From a bacterium (lineage in GTDB: Bacteria > Planctomycetota > J058 > JAJDCP01): a DNA stretch of 19,204 bases. Shown in pieces: positions 7,648 to 14,233 of the stretch (within the stretch, counting starts at the first letter, position 1; every line of letters starts with the position of its first letter). A model generated the notes under the pieces. That model made no database searches. It worked only from the letters and a program-made list of their open reading frames with translations, and was not told the origin of the DNA. Location of the stretch: positions 1 to 19,204 of the forward strand of contig JAUIEM010000178.1 in the NCBI GenBank assembly GCA_030428695.1, written 5' to 3'. The position numbers were made by a program, and so were the translations under genes.

Positions 7648-7994
7648 GCGCAGTCCTCGTCGGGCGCTTCGGTCGTGATCTCGAGGGTGCCCTCTTCCTC
7701 GGGGTTCCACTCGATCCCGAACTCGACCTTCTGGCGCCCGTCCTTGGCCGAGGCCTTGACCTTGACGTTGACCCAGGCGCCCGGCTCGAGGCTGAGCACG
7801 GTGTCCTTGTGGCTCAGGGTCAGCTGGCGCTTGCGCAGCCCTTCGACGATCGACTCGAAGTAGGCGACGGCCTCCTCGGCGAGCAGGCGGCTCTCGAACT
7901 TGATCTTGCCGCGTTTGGGGGTCTGCTCGGCGGCCTCTTCGACGCTCTCTTCGGTCTCGGTCTGTTCGGCGACCTCGGGTGTCTCACTGGACAT
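7644..7994 (-). CDS. Amphi-Trp domain protein with acidic N-terminal extension (first of pair)
   Basis: A 116-residue protein. Residues 1-26 are a Glu/Thr-rich, probably disordered tail. Residues about 29-110 form the amphi-Trp domain: KIKFESRLLAEEAVAYFESI (30-49), EGLRKRQLTL, LEPGAWVNVKV, VEFGIEWNPEEEGTLEI, with the conserved Trp at 96. The protein ends in PDEDCA, a single Cys within an acidic tail. ATG at 7994 follows TTTGAGGAGCCAGGC, where the upstream metallophosphatase stop TGA is part of the ribosome-binding site. Together with its neighbour at 7378-7647 it forms a tandem paralogous pair, and a third copy lies at 16925. It is likely a small soluble partner or substrate of the operon's enzymes; that role is inferred from linkage only. 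Confidence 0.82.
   Translation of the reverse strand: MSSETPEVAEQTETEESVEEAAEQTPKRGKIKFESRLLAEEAVAYFESIVEGLRKRQLTLSHKDTVLSLEPGAWVNVKVKASAKDGRQKVEFGIEWNPEEEGTLEITTEAPDEDCA
7654..7658 (-). promoter_or_regulatory. Ribosome-binding site supporting the TTG start at 7647
   Basis: GAGGA on the minus strand, six bases before TTG. It lies within the codons for the Asp-Glu-Asp-Cys-Ala tail of the upstream amphi-Trp gene, so part of that acidic tail may reflect selection for the binding site. Confidence 0.5.
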
Positions 7995-8004
7995 GCCTGG
8001 CTCC

Positions 8005-9327
8005 TCAAATGGCGGTCAGCATCCCGCCGTGGGCGACGGGATCGAAGACCTTGACGAAGGGATGATCGGTGCTGATGCCGAGCACGCGCCCGCTCCTCTC
8101 GAACACCGTGACCGCGCCGCCCGGGCCGCGCAGGCCCTCCTTGCGGCGGGTGTTGACGTCGACCGAGGCGTCGCACTCGAAGTTGAGGATGCCGCGGCGC
8201 ATCACCAGCCGCTGGCCCTCGAGGATGTTCTTGTGCCCGTGGACGATCGCGTAGATGCCCGCCCGGTGCATGTCCGCGACGCCGGCCTCGGTCAGGGGCC
8301 GGTCGTAGTCGCGGTACTTCGTGCGGAAGGTGTTGCCGATGGCGCCGTGGTACATCTCGAAAGGGTCGTCGCGCAACAGCTGGCGGAACCACTCGTTCAG
8401 GCCCGCGACGCCCCTCTTCGCGAGCACCCCGGCGGTGACGTCGCCGACGCCGCCGTGGATGAACAGGTACGAGCCCGCGCGGAAGGCGAGCTCCATGCGC
8501 TCGAAGTACCAGTGGAACTCGCCGCCGGGCTCGAGGAACAGCTCGCGGCACTTCTCGGCGGCGGCGTAGAGCTTGCCGAGGGTCATGCCCATCGCGTCGC
8601 ACTTCAGCGCGATCTCCTCGACCTTCTCGCGGATGCGCCGCCGCTCCTTCTTCAGCTTGTTCGGGTGGATCAGCCCCTGCGCCGCGATCGGGAACTTCGC
8701 GTACCACGCCTCGTCGGGGAAGACCCGCCGGCGGACCTCGTCGTCGGGCAGGAAGTCGACGTCCTCGCCGAGCAGGTACTCCGCGTAGACCTCCCGGAAC
8801 AGCGTCGCGGACTTCCCGCCGAGGCGCGCGAACAGGTGCGCCTCGAGGGTCTCCTTGCTGCCGAGACGGGCGAGGCCGAGGTAGGTGCGCAGGTCGTGGT
8901 TCCCCGCCAGCACGTGGACCTCGGCCCCACGATCGATCAGGAGCTTGAGCTTGCGCAGCAGGCGCAGGTTGCTCGGGCCCTTGTCGAAGCAGTCGCCGCC
9001 GATCACGAAGCGCGCCGTGCGCCCCGCCGGCGTCAGCTCGAAGTCCGCGTCGCCTTCACCCGTGCGGCGCACGCCCCCCGAGGCGATCAGCGACAGCAGG
9101 AAGGCGTCGGTGTCGGCGTGCTGGTCGCAGAAGAAGTACAGGTCGCCACCGGACCACACCCACGGCTTGTCCGCCATGTAGGTCGCGAGCTCGGGGCGGC
9201 TGAGCTCGTCGCCCGCTCCGACCTGGAGGCTGTCAACGGGCGGCGGCCAGCTGCGGTGGATGCGAGGCAGGCGGCCGCGGGCCCACTCCTCTCCGACGTA
9301 CTGACGGCTGGCGACGGTTGCGGACAC
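8005..9327 (-). CDS. Calcineurin-like metallophosphatase
   Basis: A 440-residue protein with the full metallophosphoesterase motif series: DLYFFCDQHADTDAF (62-76, Asp68-x-His70), GGDCFDKGPSN (110-120; GDxxDxG), LAGNHDLRTYL (140-150; GNHD), LFIHGGVGD (288-296) and IVHGHKN (361-367; GH). The spacing between the GNHD and HGG motifs is long (about 145 residues) and includes a charged helical stretch (220-245). This resembles larger metallophosphatases such as class III fructose-bisphosphatases, although I cannot assign that activity. The open frame runs upstream to 9762. I chose GTG at 9327 because AGGAGG overlaps the stop of the histidine phosphatase gene six bases ahead and the upstream part has no domain. 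It is second in the operon and is probably cytoplasmic. Confidence 0.85.
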   Translation of the reverse strand: MSATVASRQYVGEEWARGRLPRIHRSWPPPVDSLQVGAGDELSRPELATYMADKPWVWSGGDLYFFCDQHADTDAFLLSLIASGGVRRTGEGDADFELTPAGRTARFVIGGDCFDKGPSNLRLLRKLKLLIDRGAEVHVLAGNHDLRTYLGLARLGSKETLEAHLFARLGGKSATLFREVYAEYLLGEDVDFLPDDEVRRRVFPDEAWYAKFPIAAQGLIHPNKLKKERRRIREKVEEIALKCDAMGMTLGKLYAAAEKCRELFLEPGGEFHWYFERMELAFRAGSYLFIHGGVGDVTAGVLAKRGVAGLNEWFRQLLRDDPFEMYHGAIGNTFRTKYRDYDRPLTEAGVADMHRAGIYAIVHGHKNILEGQRLVMRRGILNFECDASVDVNTRRKEGLRGPGGAVTVFERSGRVLGISTDHPFVKVFDPVAHGGMLTAI

Positions 9328-9333
9328 GGGGAG

Positions 9334-9339
9334 CCTCCT
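9334..9339 (-). promoter_or_regulatory. Ribosome-binding site for the GTG start of the metallophosphatase
   Basis: AGGAGG on the minus strand, six bases before GTG at 9327 and touching the TGA stop of the preceding gene. This suggests re-initiation after the histidine phosphatase and fixes the start. Confidence 0.65.
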
Positions 9340-10043
9340 CAGTCGGGCTGTTCGGGCCGGTGCCGGTGTTTCCAGTCTCCGGCGATCTGGTCCCAGGGCT
9401 CGTCGGGCTTCCAGGCGAAGAAGATCGGACGACAGTGAAACATCGAGCGGGCGCGCACGGCCCCGAGGTCCGGCAGCAGCCCGAGATGGTAGGCGGCGTG
9501 CCGCAGCGAGGCGCCGTGGCCGACAACCAGCCGCAACGTGTCGCGCTCGACGCGGCTGGCCAGCGTCGAGAGCGAAGCGCGCAGGTGCGCGGCGACCTTC
9601 GCCCCGGCGGTCAGCAGCGACTCGGCGCCCGGCAGCGGCAGCTGGAAGTCGCTGCGGGACTTCCAACCGGGGGGCAGCGGCGGATAGCGCGGGTCTTTCG
9701 CGATGACCTCTTCGATCTGCGCGACGGTCAGGTTCGCCGCCGCGCCGACGCAGCGCTCGCACAGCGCCTCGAAGCTGTGGACCTCGAAGCTGCGGCCGAG
9801 GCCCTCGCCGAGGCTGTCGGCGACGAGCTTCCCCGTCTCCCAGGCGCGCAGGGACACCGAGGTGTGGACCGCGCTATCGATCGCCCAGCCTTCGGCCTCC
9901 GCCTTCGCCCGCAGCTCGCCCGCGACGGCGCGAGCCTGCTCGCGGCCCGTCGCGGTCAGCGGGTGCGGAAGGTGGGCGCTCGGCACGCCGCTCGGCTGCT
10001 CGTATTCGGCGTGGCGCATGATCGCCACGATGACATTCGCCAT
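9339..10043 (-). CDS. Histidine phosphatase family protein (SixA/phosphoglycerate-mutase fold)
   Basis: A 234-residue protein with the branch-1 histidine phosphatase signature at the N-terminus, AIMRHAEYEQ (7-16; catalytic His11 with Arg10). HTSVSLRAWETG (60-71) supplies the second arginine, ESLL (141-144) the acid, and VVGHGASLRHA (173-183) the second catalytic His176. Family members remove phosphate from phosphohistidine proteins, sugars or small phosphate esters. The length is above SixA (about 160) and near phosphoglycerate mutase. The frame is open to 10118, but ATG at 10043 starts directly at the catalytic strand, and a -10-like TATACT lies between 10043 and that upstream end. It is the first gene of the operon. 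Its phosphatase activity may oppose the operon's kinases, which is inference. Confidence 0.86.
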   Translation of the reverse strand: MANVIVAIMRHAEYEQPSGVPSAHLPHPLTATGREQARAVAGELRAKAEAEGWAIDSAVHTSVSLRAWETGKLVADSLGEGLGRSFEVHSFEALCERCVGAAANLTVAQIEEVIAKDPRYPPLPPGWKSRSDFQLPLPGAESLLTAGAKVAAHLRASLSTLASRVERDTLRLVVGHGASLRHAAYHLGLLPDLGAVRARSMFHCRPIFFAWKPDEPWDQIAGDWKHRHRPEQPD

Positions 10044-10075
10044 GCTGATCCCGGAGTGAGGCGGAAGACGAAGAA

Positions 10076-10081
10076 AGTATA
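10076..10081 (-). promoter_or_regulatory. Candidate -10 box for the GAK operon
   Basis: TATACT on the minus strand, placed so that a transcript would begin about 26 bases before ATG at 10043. At 17 bases further upstream only ATCGAG is found, a poor -35, so the promoter may need an activator or another sigma factor. This is the only AT-rich spot in the gap. Confidence 0.35.
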
Positions 10082-10121
10082 AGCCCTCCCTGTAAAAACT
10101 CGATAAAGTTCCCCCCACCCT

Positions 10122-10134
10122 GACCCGGAGGGTC
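10122..10134. repeat. Small inverted repeat over the sulfotransferase ribosome-binding site
   Basis: GACCC-GGA-GGGTC is a perfect 5-bp inverted repeat, and its GGAGG is the likely ribosome-binding site for GTG at 10138. It could occlude translation as a hairpin or act as a half-operator; the three-base loop and short stem make it weak evidence. Confidence 0.3.
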
Positions 10135-10137
10135 GCC

Positions 10138-11025
10138 GTGCCCGAACCCTGGAGGAACTGGTCGCGTCAGGTCGGCGGCCTCCTGCGTCCGGGCCCGGAC
10201 TTCCTCTGCATCGGCGCCCAGAAGGCCGGTACCTCCTGGCTCTACCAGCAGCTGCGCGGCCACCCGGAGCTGTTCGTGCCGGGGGTGAAGGAGCTGCATT
10301 ACTTCAACCACGCCCCGCGGCGCTGGCTGCCGCAGGCGATGCTCCGGCGCCGGCTGCGCAAGGAGCTGCGGAAGATGCGCCAGCAGCTGCCGCGCCACGC
10401 CTGGCCGCTGCGGCTGGCCTACCTCGCCCAGGTCTTCTTCGCGCCCCGCGGGCCCGCCTGGTACCGGGGCCTGTTCCTGCCCGGCGCGGGGCGGGTGCGC
10501 GGGGAGCTCACCCCGTGCTACGCGATCCTCGACGACGGAGGATTGCGGCGGATGCGCGCGGAGTTCCCCGGCCTGCGCTTCCTCTTCCTCCTGCGTGACC
10601 CGATCGACCGCGCCTGGTCGGGCGCGCGGATGACCCTCGACGCCGCGGCGATCGCCCGGGACGAAGATTGCATCGCCTTCTTCGCCGGCCCGGGCTGCCG
10701 CCGGCGCAACCTCTACACCCGGAGCATCGATCGCTTCGCCGCGCTGTTCGGGCCGGAGCGCATGCACGTCGGCTTCTTCGATCGGATCGCGAGCGACCCC
10801 CTCGGCCTCTTGCGCGACGTCTACCGCTTCCTCGGCGTCGACCCCGACCCGCCCCCGGGGCCGCTCCTGCGCCGGCGCGTCTACCGCGGCCGCGCGCTGC
10901 CCCTGCGCCCGGCCCTCGAGCGCTGGCTCGCCCGCGACCTGCTGCCCGAGCTGCGCGAGCTGAGCGCGCGCTTCGGCGAGCCTGCAAGCAGCTGGCTGCG
11001 CCGGGCGGAGCGGGCCGCGCGCTGA
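10138..11025 (+). CDS. Sulfotransferase (PAPS-dependent family)
   Basis: A 295-residue protein with both cofactor signatures of the sulfotransferase fold. The 5'-phosphosulfate loop is FLCIGAQKAGTSWLYQQL (22-39), and the 3'-phosphate-binding segment is FLLRDPIDRAWSGARM (150-165). Between them is LTPCYAILDD; the family's late LRDVYRFLGVDPDPP block follows. It resembles heparan-type or bacterial carbohydrate sulfotransferases and would move sulfate from PAPS to a hydroxyl on a sugar or other acceptor. There is no signal peptide; residues 92-102 are only mildly hydrophobic, so I call it cytoplasmic. The start is GTG at 10138 after CCGGAGGGTCGCC. It is divergent from the GAK operon (94 bases apart), which does not show a shared function. 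The C-terminus is very rich in Arg. Confidence 0.85.
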   Translation: MPEPWRNWSRQVGGLLRPGPDFLCIGAQKAGTSWLYQQLRGHPELFVPGVKELHYFNHAPRRWLPQAMLRRRLRKELRKMRQQLPRHAWPLRLAYLAQVFFAPRGPAWYRGLFLPGAGRVRGELTPCYAILDDGGLRRMRAEFPGLRFLFLLRDPIDRAWSGARMTLDAAAIARDEDCIAFFAGPGCRRRNLYTRSIDRFAALFGPERMHVGFFDRIASDPLGLLRDVYRFLGVDPDPPPGPLLRRRVYRGRALPLRPALERWLARDLLPELRELSARFGEPASSWLRRAERAAR

Positions 11026-11082
11026 GCCCGCGCTCAGGCCTGCGTCAGCGGACCGCCGCGGAGGGCGTGGTCGGCGAGAGGC

Positions 11083-11619
11083 TCAGGGCCGCCTCCAGGC
11101 CGTCAGCTCGAGGCGCTGCGAGCCCTGGGCGAAGGCGACCGGCCCGACGCCCTCGGCGAGCCACCAGCGGCGGGTGTGCTCGCCCTGGATCTCGACGCGC
11201 AGCGTGGAGAAGCGCCCCGCCGGCACGTCGAGCTCCTCGGCGCGGGCCGTGTAGCTCTGCGGGAAGCGCGCCCAACCGCACGACATCAGGAGCTCCTCCC
11301 CCTCCCAGGTCAGCCCGTCGCGCAGGACCTGCGGGAGCTTCCAGCGCAGCGACACCACCGGGGACATCGGGTCCTCCTCGAAGAACCGGAGCCCGTCGGC
11401 GTCCTCGACGGCGAGCATCGCGCCCAGCCCGTCACCGTCGACCTCGAGCCGCAGCGCCTCTCCCACGGCGATCTCGCTCGCGCCGACGTCCTCCCCTCGC
11501 GGCGGGACCCAGACCCGCGCCGTCGGATCGGCGGGCACGGCCCGGAGCTGCGTCTCGGCCCCCTCGGTGTCACGGAACGTCCAGCAGGTCTCGGGCGACA
11601 GGGGGAACCAGGGGTGCAC
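11083..11619 (-). CDS. Beta-rich protein of unknown function
   Basis: A 178-residue protein beginning at GTG 11619, chosen because GGAGGAAGCACC precedes it. I recognise no named family. The sequence opens with WFPLSPETCWTFRD (4-17) and ends with VPAGRFSTLRVEI (132-144) and RRWWLAEGVGPVAF (150-163). This pattern recalls the beta-sheet domains of bacterial lipoproteins that start with 'plus-length-Trp-Thr-Tyr' and end in 'Trp-x-Ala-x-Gly-Val-Gly-x-Val'. Here no signal peptide or lipobox is seen, so the protein would be cytoplasmic unless the real start lies elsewhere. It is convergent with the sulfotransferase gene (57-base gap) and divergent from rimK (205-base gap), so it appears to be a stand-alone gene. 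Confidence 0.7.
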   Translation of the reverse strand: MHPWFPLSPETCWTFRDTEGAETQLRAVPADPTARVWVPPRGEDVGASEIAVGEALRLEVDGDGLGAMLAVEDADGLRFFEEDPMSPVVSLRWKLPQVLRDGLTWEGEELLMSCGWARFPQSYTARAEELDVPAGRFSTLRVEIQGEHTRRWWLAEGVGPVAFAQGSQRLELTAWRRP

Positions 11620-11745
11620 GGTGCTTCCTCCGCGGCTGCTCCAGCCGGTGCTTCCCCAGCGTAACCTTGCCCGTGAAGATCGACCAGCGCTCGTCAGCGG
11701 TCGGCCCGGCAGGCGGAGCGAGGTACCCCGGCGCGGGACTTCAGG

Positions 11746-11774
11746 TTGACGCCGCCCGGCTCCTGTCCGAAAAT
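11746..11774 (+). promoter_or_regulatory. Candidate promoter for rimK
   Basis: TTGACG (11746-11751), a 17-base spacer and GAAAAT (11769-11774). Five of six and four of six positions match the sigma-70 consensus. A transcript would start near 11781, about 44 bases before the rimK GTG. The rest of the 205-base gap shows nothing else I can support except the hairpin next listed. Confidence 0.5.
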
Positions 11775-11796
11775 GCGCCCAGCCGGTCCGTTTCCG

Positions 11797-11812
11797 CCGC
11801 GCGCCCGCGCGG
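11797..11812 (+). repeat. GC hairpin just ahead of the rimK ribosome-binding site
   Basis: CCGCGCG-CC-CGCGCGG, a perfect 7-bp inverted repeat with a two-base centre. It ends two bases before AGGAGG (11815-11820). In the leader mRNA it could limit ribosome access; it may also be only GC-rich background. Confidence 0.35.
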
Positions 11813-11824
11813 CGAGGAGGCAGC

Positions 11825-13072
11825 GTGAAGCTCGCGATCCTGTCCTGCAGCCCCGATTGCTACAGCACGCGGCGGCTGCGGGAGGCCGCCAAACACCGCG
11901 GTCACACCGTGTCGGTGCTCGACACCCTGAAGTTCGCCATCGACCTGCAGCGGGCCCAGCCCGACCTGTACTACAAGCAGAAGCGGGTGCCCGACTTCGA
12001 CGCGGCCCTGCCCCGCATCGGCGCCTCGATCACCTACTTCGGCAACGCGGTCGTGCGGCAGTTCGAGCAGATGGGGGTGTTCTGCGGAAACTCCTCGTCG
12101 GGCATCGCGAACTCGCGCGACAAGCTGCGCAGCCTGCAGATCCTCAGCAGCCACCAGATCGGCATCCCGCGCACCACCTTCGTGCGCAGCAAGCGCGACG
12201 TCCTCCCGGCGATCGAGCGGGTCGGCGGCGCGCCGGTGATCATCAAGCTGCTCGAGGGCACCCAGGGCATCGGCGTGCTGCTGGCGGAGACGGTCAAGTC
12301 CGCCGAGGCGATCATCGAGCTGTTGCAGGCCCAGAAGCAGAACGTGCTGATCCAGAAGTTCGTCGCCGAGAGCAAGGGCAAGGACATCCGCGCCTTCGTC
12401 GTCGGCGACCAGGTCGTCGGCTCGATGCGGCGCGTCGCCCAGGGCCAGGAGTTCCGCAGCAACGTCCACCGCGGCGGCGTCGCCGAGCGCGTCGTGCTCG
12501 AGCCCGCCTACCGCGACACCGCCGTGCGGGCGGCCCAGATCATGGGGTTGCGGGTGGCCGGGGTCGACATGCTCGAGGGGAAGGACGGCCCGCAGGTGAT
12601 GGAGATCAACTCCTCCCCGGGCCTCGAGGGCATCGAGCGCTGCACCCAGCTCGACATCGCCGGCGCGGTGATCGACTACATCGCCGCCCAGGTCGACTTC
12701 CCCGAGCTCGACCTGCGCCAGCGCCTGACCGTCAGCCGCGGCTACGGCGTCGCCGAGCTGCGCATCCCCGAGAGCTCGGAGTACGTCGGCAAGACGCTCG
12801 AGAACTCCGGGTTGCGGGCCAAGGACATCAACGTGCTGACGCTGCACCGTTCGAACTCCGTGATCCCCAACCCGCGCTCCTCCCGCGAGCTCGAAGCCGG
12901 CGATCGGCTGCTGTGCTTCGGCAAGCTCGAGAAGATGCGCAACCTGATCCCACCCCGCGTCCGCGACGAGCGCCGCCCGCCCGTCCACGAGCTGCCCGAC
13001 CTGCCCGTGGCCGACACCGTGCTGGGCCAGAAGCCGACCGCCGAGATCGAGCCGCCACCCGAGGAGCCCTGA
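11825..13072 (+). CDS. rimK: RimK-type glutamate ligase with C-terminal TrkA-C-like domain
   Basis: A 415-residue protein; residues 1-290 align closely, from memory, with E. coli RimK, which adds glutamates to the C-terminus of ribosomal protein S6. Matching blocks are MKLAILSCSPDCYSTRRLRE (1-20), PRIGASITYFGN, RDKLRSLQIL, VIIKLLEGTQGIGVLLAET (138-156), DIRAFVVGDQVVGSMRR, FRSNVHRGG (210-218) and VMEINSSPGLEGIE (258-271; metal ligands E260 and N262 intact). E. coli RimK stops near residue 300. Here residues about 298-375 form an extra module (GVAELRIPESSEYVGKTL, LEAGDRLLCFGK) with the look of a TrkA-C/RCK-C ligand-binding domain, then a Pro/Glu-rich tail. GTG at 11825 follows AGGAGG at a 4-base spacing. 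The C-terminal domain suggests allosteric control by a small ligand. Confidence 0.9.
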   Translation: MKLAILSCSPDCYSTRRLREAAKHRGHTVSVLDTLKFAIDLQRAQPDLYYKQKRVPDFDAALPRIGASITYFGNAVVRQFEQMGVFCGNSSSGIANSRDKLRSLQILSSHQIGIPRTTFVRSKRDVLPAIERVGGAPVIIKLLEGTQGIGVLLAETVKSAEAIIELLQAQKQNVLIQKFVAESKGKDIRAFVVGDQVVGSMRRVAQGQEFRSNVHRGGVAERVVLEPAYRDTAVRAAQIMGLRVAGVDMLEGKDGPQVMEINSSPGLEGIERCTQLDIAGAVIDYIAAQVDFPELDLRQRLTVSRGYGVAELRIPESSEYVGKTLENSGLRAKDINVLTLHRSNSVIPNPRSSRELEAGDRLLCFGKLEKMRNLIPPRVRDERRPPVHELPDLPVADTVLGQKPTAEIEPPPEEP

Positions 13073-13085
13073 CCCAGGCAGCTCG

Positions 13086-13132
13086 CGACACCGGCGCCCC
13101 CCACGAACGAACGCGGGGGCGTCTCGGTGTCG
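13086..13132. terminator. Bidirectional terminator-like hairpin between convergent genes
   Basis: CGACACCG (13086-13093) pairs with CGGTGTCG (13125-13132), and CGCCCCC (13095-13101) pairs with GGGGGCG (13115-13121), giving a 15-bp interrupted stem with a 13-base loop. It lies in the 78-base gap between rimK and the convergent gene ending at 13151. There is no T tract on either side, so Rho-independent action is uncertain. Confidence 0.55.
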
Positions 13133-13150
13133 TCGCGTCCAGGCACTCGC

Positions 13151-14185
13151 TCAGCGCGGCCCCGGCCCCGGCCGGCCCGGACCCGGACGCCGGCCGCCAC
13201 CCGGGCGGGTCAGGCCGTTGAACATGCCGCGCCGGCTGCCGCCGAGGTCCTGGAGCTTCGCGCGCGGCAGGGAGAAGCTCGGCTTCCCCGCGGCCGGCCC
13301 CGGCGGACCGGGAGGGCGCGCGCCACCGGGCGCGGGCAGGTCGAGGGGGATGCTCCCCATGCGTTCGAGGGCGCTGCGCGGATCGGCCGCGCCGAGGGTG
13401 TTGCGGACCAGCTGGTTCAGCACGCGGCTCAGGCTGTCCTTCAGCCCCCGCACGCCCTGCGGGTCGCCGCGCAGCACCTTCTCGAGCAGGGCCTGCTCGA
13501 CGCCGAGCAGCGCGCTGGCCTGGCCGACGGCGTCCTCGATGGCGGCGGGCAGCTGGAAGTCCGTGCCGGCCGCCTCGAGCAAGGAGCGGACCTGCTCGTA
13601 GTAGGCGTCGACCTGCGCGTCCTCGTCCTGGTAGGCGACCGAGCGCGCCGCGTCCGCCGCTTCCGCCGCGGCGGCGTAGGCCTCGACGCTGTCCTCATCG
13701 TCGCTGGTGTCGGACTCATCGGTGCCGTCGCCGGACCCTCCCGAGCCCTCTTCGGCCGCCTGCACCGCGGCGAGCGCTTCCTCATACAGCTCCTGGAAGG
13801 TCGCGTAGGCCTGGTTGCAGACCTCCTCGGCCCGCTCGGCGTCCATCCAGCAGCTCGGGTGGTTGAGCGGTTCGTAGGCATCGCCGTCGCGCAGCACGAA
13901 CCAGATGCCCGTGGTCCCGCCTGCCCAGTGCTGGGTCTCGCCCGGCACGGTCTCGGCCGCGACCCGCACCTCGTAGCGGTCGACCTCCCCGACCGCCGAG
14001 TACAGGGTCTGGCTGATGCGCAGCGTGCCCTCACGCCAGCCGTCGACCGCGCGCCCCGGCGTCCACAGCTTGCCGACCGCGATCAGCCGGCAGCGCGGGA
14101 TCAGCTCGGGCAGGCGGAGGTTCTCCCAGCCGTCGGCGTAGAGGAAGGGGGCGAGGCAGAGGAAGAGGACGAGCGTGCGACCCAT
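13151..14185 (-). CDS. Exported protein of unknown function, acidic linker and Pro/Gly/Arg tail
   Basis: A 344-residue protein. Residues 1-18 (MGRTLVLFLCLAPFLYAD) are a short signal peptide with cleavage likely near Ala17. Residues 20-112 are a compact beta-type domain (RCRLIAVGKL, RYEVRVAAETV, TTGIWFVLRDGDAYEPLNHP) that I do not recognise; it recalls small exported domains reporting on 'value/return' style strands. Residues 114-200 are helical, split by a low-complexity acidic linker at 147-167. Residues 205-280 are helical again (LLEAAGTDFQLPAAIEDAV), and the C-terminus is Pro/Gly/Arg-rich and basic. The open frame begins earlier, but ATG at 14185 follows AAGGAG seven bases upstream and starts the signal peptide. 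The M14 peptidase gene starts upstream on the same strand and ends 48 bases away. Confidence 0.75.
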   Translation of the reverse strand: MGRTLVLFLCLAPFLYADGWENLRLPELIPRCRLIAVGKLWTPGRAVDGWREGTLRISQTLYSAVGEVDRYEVRVAAETVPGETQHWAGGTTGIWFVLRDGDAYEPLNHPSCWMDAERAEEVCNQAYATFQELYEEALAAVQAAEEGSGGSGDGTDESDTSDDEDSVEAYAAAAEAADAARSVAYQDEDAQVDAYYEQVRSLLEAAGTDFQLPAAIEDAVGQASALLGVEQALLEKVLRGDPQGVRGLKDSLSRVLNQLVRNTLGAADPRSALERMGSIPLDLPAPGGARPPGPPGPAAGKPSFSLPRAKLQDLGGSRRGMFNGLTRPGGGRRPGPGRPGPGPR

Positions 14186-14213
14186 CAGCGGTCTCCTTCG
14201 GTGGCTTTTCCCC

Positions 14214-14219
14214 ACTATA
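14214..14219 (-). promoter_or_regulatory. Possible -10 box for the 344-residue exported protein
   Basis: TATAGT on the minus strand, about 28 bases before ATG at 14185, within the 48-base gap after the peptidase stop. The nearest -35-like TTGAGC is only 12 bases away, too close, so support is weak. Confidence 0.25.
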
Positions 14220-14233
14220 CCTGCGCGTCCAGC

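Noticed and set aside
9328..9762. Extended N-terminus of the metallophosphatase
   Set aside because: The segment is an out-of-frame reading of the histidine phosphatase gene; GTG 9327 with AGGAGG explains the start.
11741..12988. 415-codon minus-strand frame opposite rimK
   Set aside because: RimK on the plus strand is unmistakable; the antisense product is Ala/Leu/Asp-rich without motifs.
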